From Hanleya hanleyi (taxonomy: Eukaryota > Mollusca > Polyplacophora > Lepidopleurida > Hanleyidae), in assembly GCA_036873755.1 (NCBI GenBank), contig JAVTVY010018847.1, positions 1 to 64,000 of the forward strand: a stretch of 64,000 nt of DNA, in the 5' to 3' direction. Below, one piece after another: positions 59,983 to 64,000 of the stretch (the first letter of the stretch is position 1; each line of letters starts with the position of its first letter). Made by a program: the position numbers and the translations under genes. The notes beneath the pieces are model-generated. The model did no database searches. It was not told where the DNA came from and saw nothing but the letters and a program-made list of their open reading frames with translations.

Positions 59983-62900
59983 CTACGAAAGGGAAAGAAG
60001 TTATAGTATACAGTATTTTACTGAGAGCTGGCAGGCCAGGTGGTCGGGTAAGGTTTTCCTATTAATAATGCCTGCGCTTGATAGTCACACACTCCATTCG
60101 TTTATCTTCGTTCAGTACAACCCGTATACCATATACATTTGCATCCTGATGATCCTAACCGGTTATGTTTTTGAAAGCTAACTCCTTATCCTCCACGCCT
60201 GTCGCTTTTATTAAAGTTCCTAGCAATGGTGATTGGCTGTACAAAAGCTGTTTTCAAAGCGACCACCACCTTCCCCATATCACGGTAGACGCCAAATTGT
60301 GTATTTTGGGGTCACTACGCATGCGAACTTGGACAGACATGCACAACATGGCGTCTACCGTAATATTGGGGAGGTGGTGGTCGCTGTGAAAACAGTTGAT
60401 GTACAGCCAATCATCGTTGCAGGGAACTTCAATAAAAGCGTTAAACGTGGAGGAGAAAGATTTATCTTCCAGAAAATAACCGATGAAGGAGCATCAGCAT
60501 GAATATTTATACGGTAGAAGAAATTATTGACAGGAACAGTTGTGGCTAACACCATAGCAGCACTCTACTGAGACACCATTGTGCCTCACTGCTTGTGGGT
60601 AATGGTTATTTGCCTTTCCCACTAATCTTACCGAACTCTGGTACATTCAAATGAAAGGGGTCAGTTCTTCATTTCGGCGCTGGAGGACAGAAAGGCTCTG
60701 ACAGAAACGAAACTTGTACACTGTGACAGTGATCCCAGAGAAATTTTCTGACGTGAGTGTAAGGGGAACACACTGGAAGTGATACCATTTAAAATATATA
60801 TCAAAATTTCGAGGAAGGAGCGCTATAGCTGTCTGAAACTTTGGTCGATCTTCCATGCGAGTTTATATTGTTTAGGCCATTATATTACCTCCGGCTAGAC
60901 TTACTGTTGTGCCCGGATAGACTACTGTTCTCCTTTGTCTCGCGACCCTCACATGAAAGATGAACCGGAACTTTCACCCTTGATTTGAGCCAGTAACAAA
61001 GTTTGATCATCATCAGGACATCATACCAAACCTATAGGTTTACCCTTACTCACCGTTGAAAGCCCCCGGCGCTCCGACCCTTTACTCACCGTTGAAAGCC
61101 CCCGGCGCTCCAAGATGAGGGTTATGTTGGAGAGATACGAAGAATGTTTCGTCTGGTATTTGAGTGCCATTGGTCCAGTTCAGGAAATCACGTGACATCG
61201 GGTTCTCAAAAATAAACTCCACAAAAGGACGAGAGGCCAAAATATGTACAGGTCCTTTATAAATAGTTATATTATGCGGTGCTGGTTCTTTGGACATTGT
61301 TCTCCTCTTATTGCGCCTGGAAGGCAAATGAAGAGAACATTCATGATTGTATGCCTATATTTGCGTATTAAAACATATTCACGAGATGATGGCTTCCTCT
61401 AATCGGTTGCGGACTGATTCAGATTCAGTTATATATTCATATACTGTGACAGGAATGAGGTGTCCAGTTGTGCTCAACCTGGGGCTGGGGGCCGTTTGAA
61501 CCTCATGTGTTTTACATCTCCATGGTGATAAAATGAATAGTCACATTCAAAGCGTGACTGAGATACATTATTCTCCAGCAAATGACTTGGAAATTCATTT
61601 GAACTCTAATAAGAATTTTACCAATAGAACATCGTGCTGTCTTGCAGCTTTCATTGCAATCTGTTGACCTAATCTCTGTTGCAAGAAACAAACATATCTA
61701 TTTTAATTTTCATTTTGTTCCAGTTTGGAATTTGGTGCTGTCGAACAAAAAAGGTCTTTCAATCATTGATGCGGAAATTCTTTTGAGCACGACGACTAAA
61801 TACTGAACGTCCGATCTCACGCCAGCACATGCATAGCTTCTATTCTTTAATGTAGGTTAAATCCTGGCAAACGGACTTTCACACCAGAACATGTCGGTGT
61901 TACCTGGATGATTTTGAGAGATATATTGTGCTCCAGAAGGAAATAATATAATAAGTAATAAGATTTTGATTGAGGGTCTACTGAAGTGCAGGATGTTGTT
62001 GTTGTAAAACTGTGTTTTCACCTTAAGAGCTAATTATGCATCTTGAAATTAACGAATCACATGCTGAAACTTTACACACATATGGGTTTACTTTGGGTTA
62101 TGCTGAATATTTAGTAAATGTAATAGTAATTGCGCATTTGGTGAAATTTTGATTAGAGATAACTGAAAAATAACTTTGTAAACTTTTTCAATTGTTTGAT
62201 ATACACATCAAATGATGAAATCATTGTGTACATAGCAGTAGGTGTCATTGTGGTGACTAGTACCTCTCCTCTCCAATGGTACCATAGCGATACCAGACCG
62301 GACACAGAACGACTGACGGTCCGCTTTGGTACCGCTATTATACATACCGCTGTGTTCCAATGTGTCCACAATGTTTTCACGTTTGAGAAAAAGATACCTT
62401 CAACTGGCTTTACACCAAGAATATATAGACCATTCTTACTGGTCGGTTTGAACTAACTTCCATGATATCTACTTCAGTAAAATAATGATTGATTGTCTCA
62501 ATATTACAAGCGTCTGGTCCGTCATTCATAATTCAGCCGTCGTCTATTGAAGAATATCCGCGTCCATAATCCAAAGACCTATTCCATATTCCATATAACA
62601 GTATTAGCACCAAATTCAAAAAGACAATCATAGTATACATAAACATAGGCTAGTTTGCTGCAAGAGAGAAGCGGTCAACAGTTTTCAATGATGCCGACAA
62701 GACATCATACCCCGTGTATTCATTGTTAATGAGCAACAAAACAGGATATTCTGAAAACAGTGACAAGCAAGACATCCTTGGTAGTCATTGAATGTCATTG
62801 AAATGAACTTTTGAACATTTTATTCTACCAAAAGTAAGATGTTATGTACCGAAAATTGATAAAGTTCACAAAGGTCCTAAAATATCTTTTCAATCAAATA

Positions 62901-64000
62901 TTGATCAATTGTGCATTAATATTGCATCAATATAACCTAAATCATATTATAGTACAGTTTTGTTAATTCTACGATATTGAAACTTTCCCGAGAGTGACAA
63001 TAATCCTGTTACAACAACAACAGTCGGCACTGGAGGACCTTAAAGAATATCTTTAGACGAGAAACTCGGAGATTATGATTTCTGTTTTATATTTTAACTT
63101 TTCATGTGGTATTTAAAGAAAAACACTCACCTGCGTCTCGTCGCTCGGATGTCGTTAGCTCCTTTGTAGGATTTTAATATCTTAACAATTTGCCAGTTGG
63201 TTTTCAATGGGAATTCCTGTCCGGTCAAATTGATGAAATATTTCCAGTTTTTGTATCGCAATAAATCTTTCATACAGATTAAGTCTGCCTCTAGGACCGA
63301 GAATCTTCCCCACCTCACAGCAATACTCCTCGAAGCCAGAAAAACGTTTGCAAAGCATTCTGCAAGAACTTGTATTTGCTCCTTAAAGTCCTGTCTTGAT
63401 TTGTAATCGTAGTGAATGCAGTAATAATTTTGCGGCCTATAGATGGCTCGAAGTAATCTCTCTACTTGATAAAACTCCTTATAAACAATAATACTGTAAG
63501 CTAAAGGGAAGGACTCTTCTTCCTCGCTACCGCTCGTCGTAACGTATCCTTGCTGGACTTTGAACGAGAAGCAATTCCTTGTTTTCGCTAATTCCTTGTA
63601 CAGATACATGTCGCGCTTACGTCGTATAGCAGTTAGGATCTCCTGCTGACGGGTGATATTGGTATCTTGGCCCGCAATAAGGGCCGAACAGTTCAAGTCC
63701 TTGACGAGATGAACTTCCCACTTCGTGTGTCTGGCTATTTCTTCAAATCCACGGTCGAATGTTTCCACACCGGAAGTATTTGTAGACAATAAATGACCAT
63801 TACGCTTCGCTATAGCTACCAATCTGGCGTTGGAAGAGTTGTCTTTACCAGACATATTTATGGAGAGTCGTTGATAACCATTTACATTCAACTGGCGGAA
63901 GGATTTGGTAAGCTTTCGAGAGCGAGTTGTCATCAACAAGTATAAACACCAAGCGAAGTTTGCTACTACAATAAAAACGACGTATCTTTTCCATCTGGCC
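59675..64000 (-). CDS. GCNT-like beta-1,6-N-acetylglucosaminyltransferase (GT14), 5' end outside window
   Basis: Three exons on the minus strand: >64000-63131, 61316-61090 and 59982-59675, joined in phases 2 and 1 at GT-AG sites. The visible 467 codons begin with a basic residue pair and a ~17-residue hydrophobic anchor (63993-63931), the type II topology of Golgi glycosyltransferases. The initiator ATG must lie beyond 64000. A stem follows, then the Branch (Core-2/I-Branching) domain: FPLAYSIIVYK, AIYRPQNYYCIHYD, SIAVRWGRFSVLEADL, YFINLTGQEFPLKTN, SRDFLNWTNGTQIPDE, VRFICIFSEKDLPGL, PHLFANKF. The family transfers GlcNAc in beta-1,6 linkage to mucin-type core or I-branch glycans. Exact substrate cannot be told, so no symbol is given. 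Confidence 0.92.
60203..60440. mobile_element. 238-bp MITE in intron 2 of the GCNT-like gene
   Basis: Inverted arms of ~90 bp sharing CGCTTTTATT, TGATTGGCTGTAC, GCGACCACCACC and ACGGTAGACGCCA. The 74- and 89-codon ORFs over it are artefacts. Confidence 0.85.
61046..61111 (-). repeat. 36-bp tandem duplication over the exon 2 splice donor
   Basis: TTACTCACCGTTGAAAGCCC occurs at 61046 and 61082, giving two identical donors 36 nt apart. Use of the distal one would add an in-frame TAA directly after the proximal GTGAG. Confidence 0.93.
61090..61316 (-). CDS. GCNT-like exon 2
   Basis: Acceptor TTGCCTTCCAG before 61316, donor AACG|GTGAGTAA at 61089. 227 nt encoding the KRRTMSKEPAPHN to GAPGAFNG segment. 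The donor region is duplicated 36 bp downstream. Confidence 0.9.
62513..62706 (+). repeat. Dispersed ~200-bp repeat, copy 2, in intron 1 of the GCNT-like gene
   Basis: Same orientation and high similarity to 20530-20727. Only this core is shared, not its surroundings. Confidence 0.85.
63131..64000 (-). CDS. GCNT-like exon 1 (partial): anchor, stem, first half of Branch domain
   Basis: Donor CAG|GTGAGTG at 63130. The frame stays open from the window edge, so the TTG/ATG codons near 63939-63931 lie at the end of the membrane anchor and are not the start. Confidence 0.9.

Noticed and set aside
63931..63939. Start codon of the GCNT-like protein at TTG/ATG near 63939-63931
   Set aside because: The frame is open to the window end and encodes the membrane anchor upstream, so the true start is beyond 64000.

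Overview
The window is eukaryotic and most probably from a mollusc. It has spliced genes with GT-AG introns, AATAAA poly(A) signals and many transposable elements. Two features point to molluscs: a tRNA-headed SINE ending in an (ACTC)n tail, and three elements made of a head, a ~157-bp tandem array, an ACGG/ACTG microsatellite and a terminal hairpin. That last architecture is known, from memory, for bivalve 'pearl'/Helitron-associated (HINE-like) elements. The species cannot be named from the sequence. Most short ORFs here are chance ORFs inside repeats.

Layout. 1-1190: one end of an element family with long inverted repeats, here called FB-ZF. 1198-10013: two head-to-tail pearl/HINE-like elements. 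10025-11915: remnant of a CR1/L2-type non-LTR retrotransposon. 11925-12296: a GGATATGTA-rich tandem repeat. 12297-17418: a gene-less, nearly loopless palindromic FB-ZF derivative. 17968-22724: a CACTA-like element with a nested inverted-repeat module. 23179-24492: a TIR element with a 5-bp target duplication. 24505-41405: a giant imperfect palindrome (two ~6.8-kb arms, 3.3-kb spacer). 42908-54156: a four-exon gene for a secreted cysteine-rich peptide, with MITEs and tandem repeats in its introns. 55391-55813: a fold-back MITE. 56121-58272: a third pearl/HINE-like element. 58486-58854: a SINE with a 13-bp target duplication. 59675-64000: a minus-strand three-exon gene for a GCNT-like (GT14) beta-1,6-N-acetylglucosaminyltransferase, cut at its 5' end by the window edge.

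The giant palindrome is the most unusual object. Its spacer holds two related C2H2 zinc-finger genes on the minus strand and an unrecognised 127-codon gene on the plus strand. Each has a TATA box close to its ATG. Each ends in the same kind of 3' module with an AATAAA signal, and for the outermost genes that module lies inside the inverted-repeat arms. The arms carry tandem ~152-bp units with perfect NRF-1-type palindromes (GCGCATGCGC) and clusters of CRE sites (TGACGTCA). The inverted repeat continues about 2.7 kb beyond the probable element ends into flanking DNA, including a mirrored MITE. Both zinc-finger genes are broken, by an internal stop in one and a 1-nt frameshift in the other.

The best new host-gene candidate is the cysteine-rich peptide gene. 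It is invisible as one ORF but consistent as four exons with matching splice phases, giving a signal peptide, a basic propeptide with RXXR sites and a seven-cysteine mature domain.
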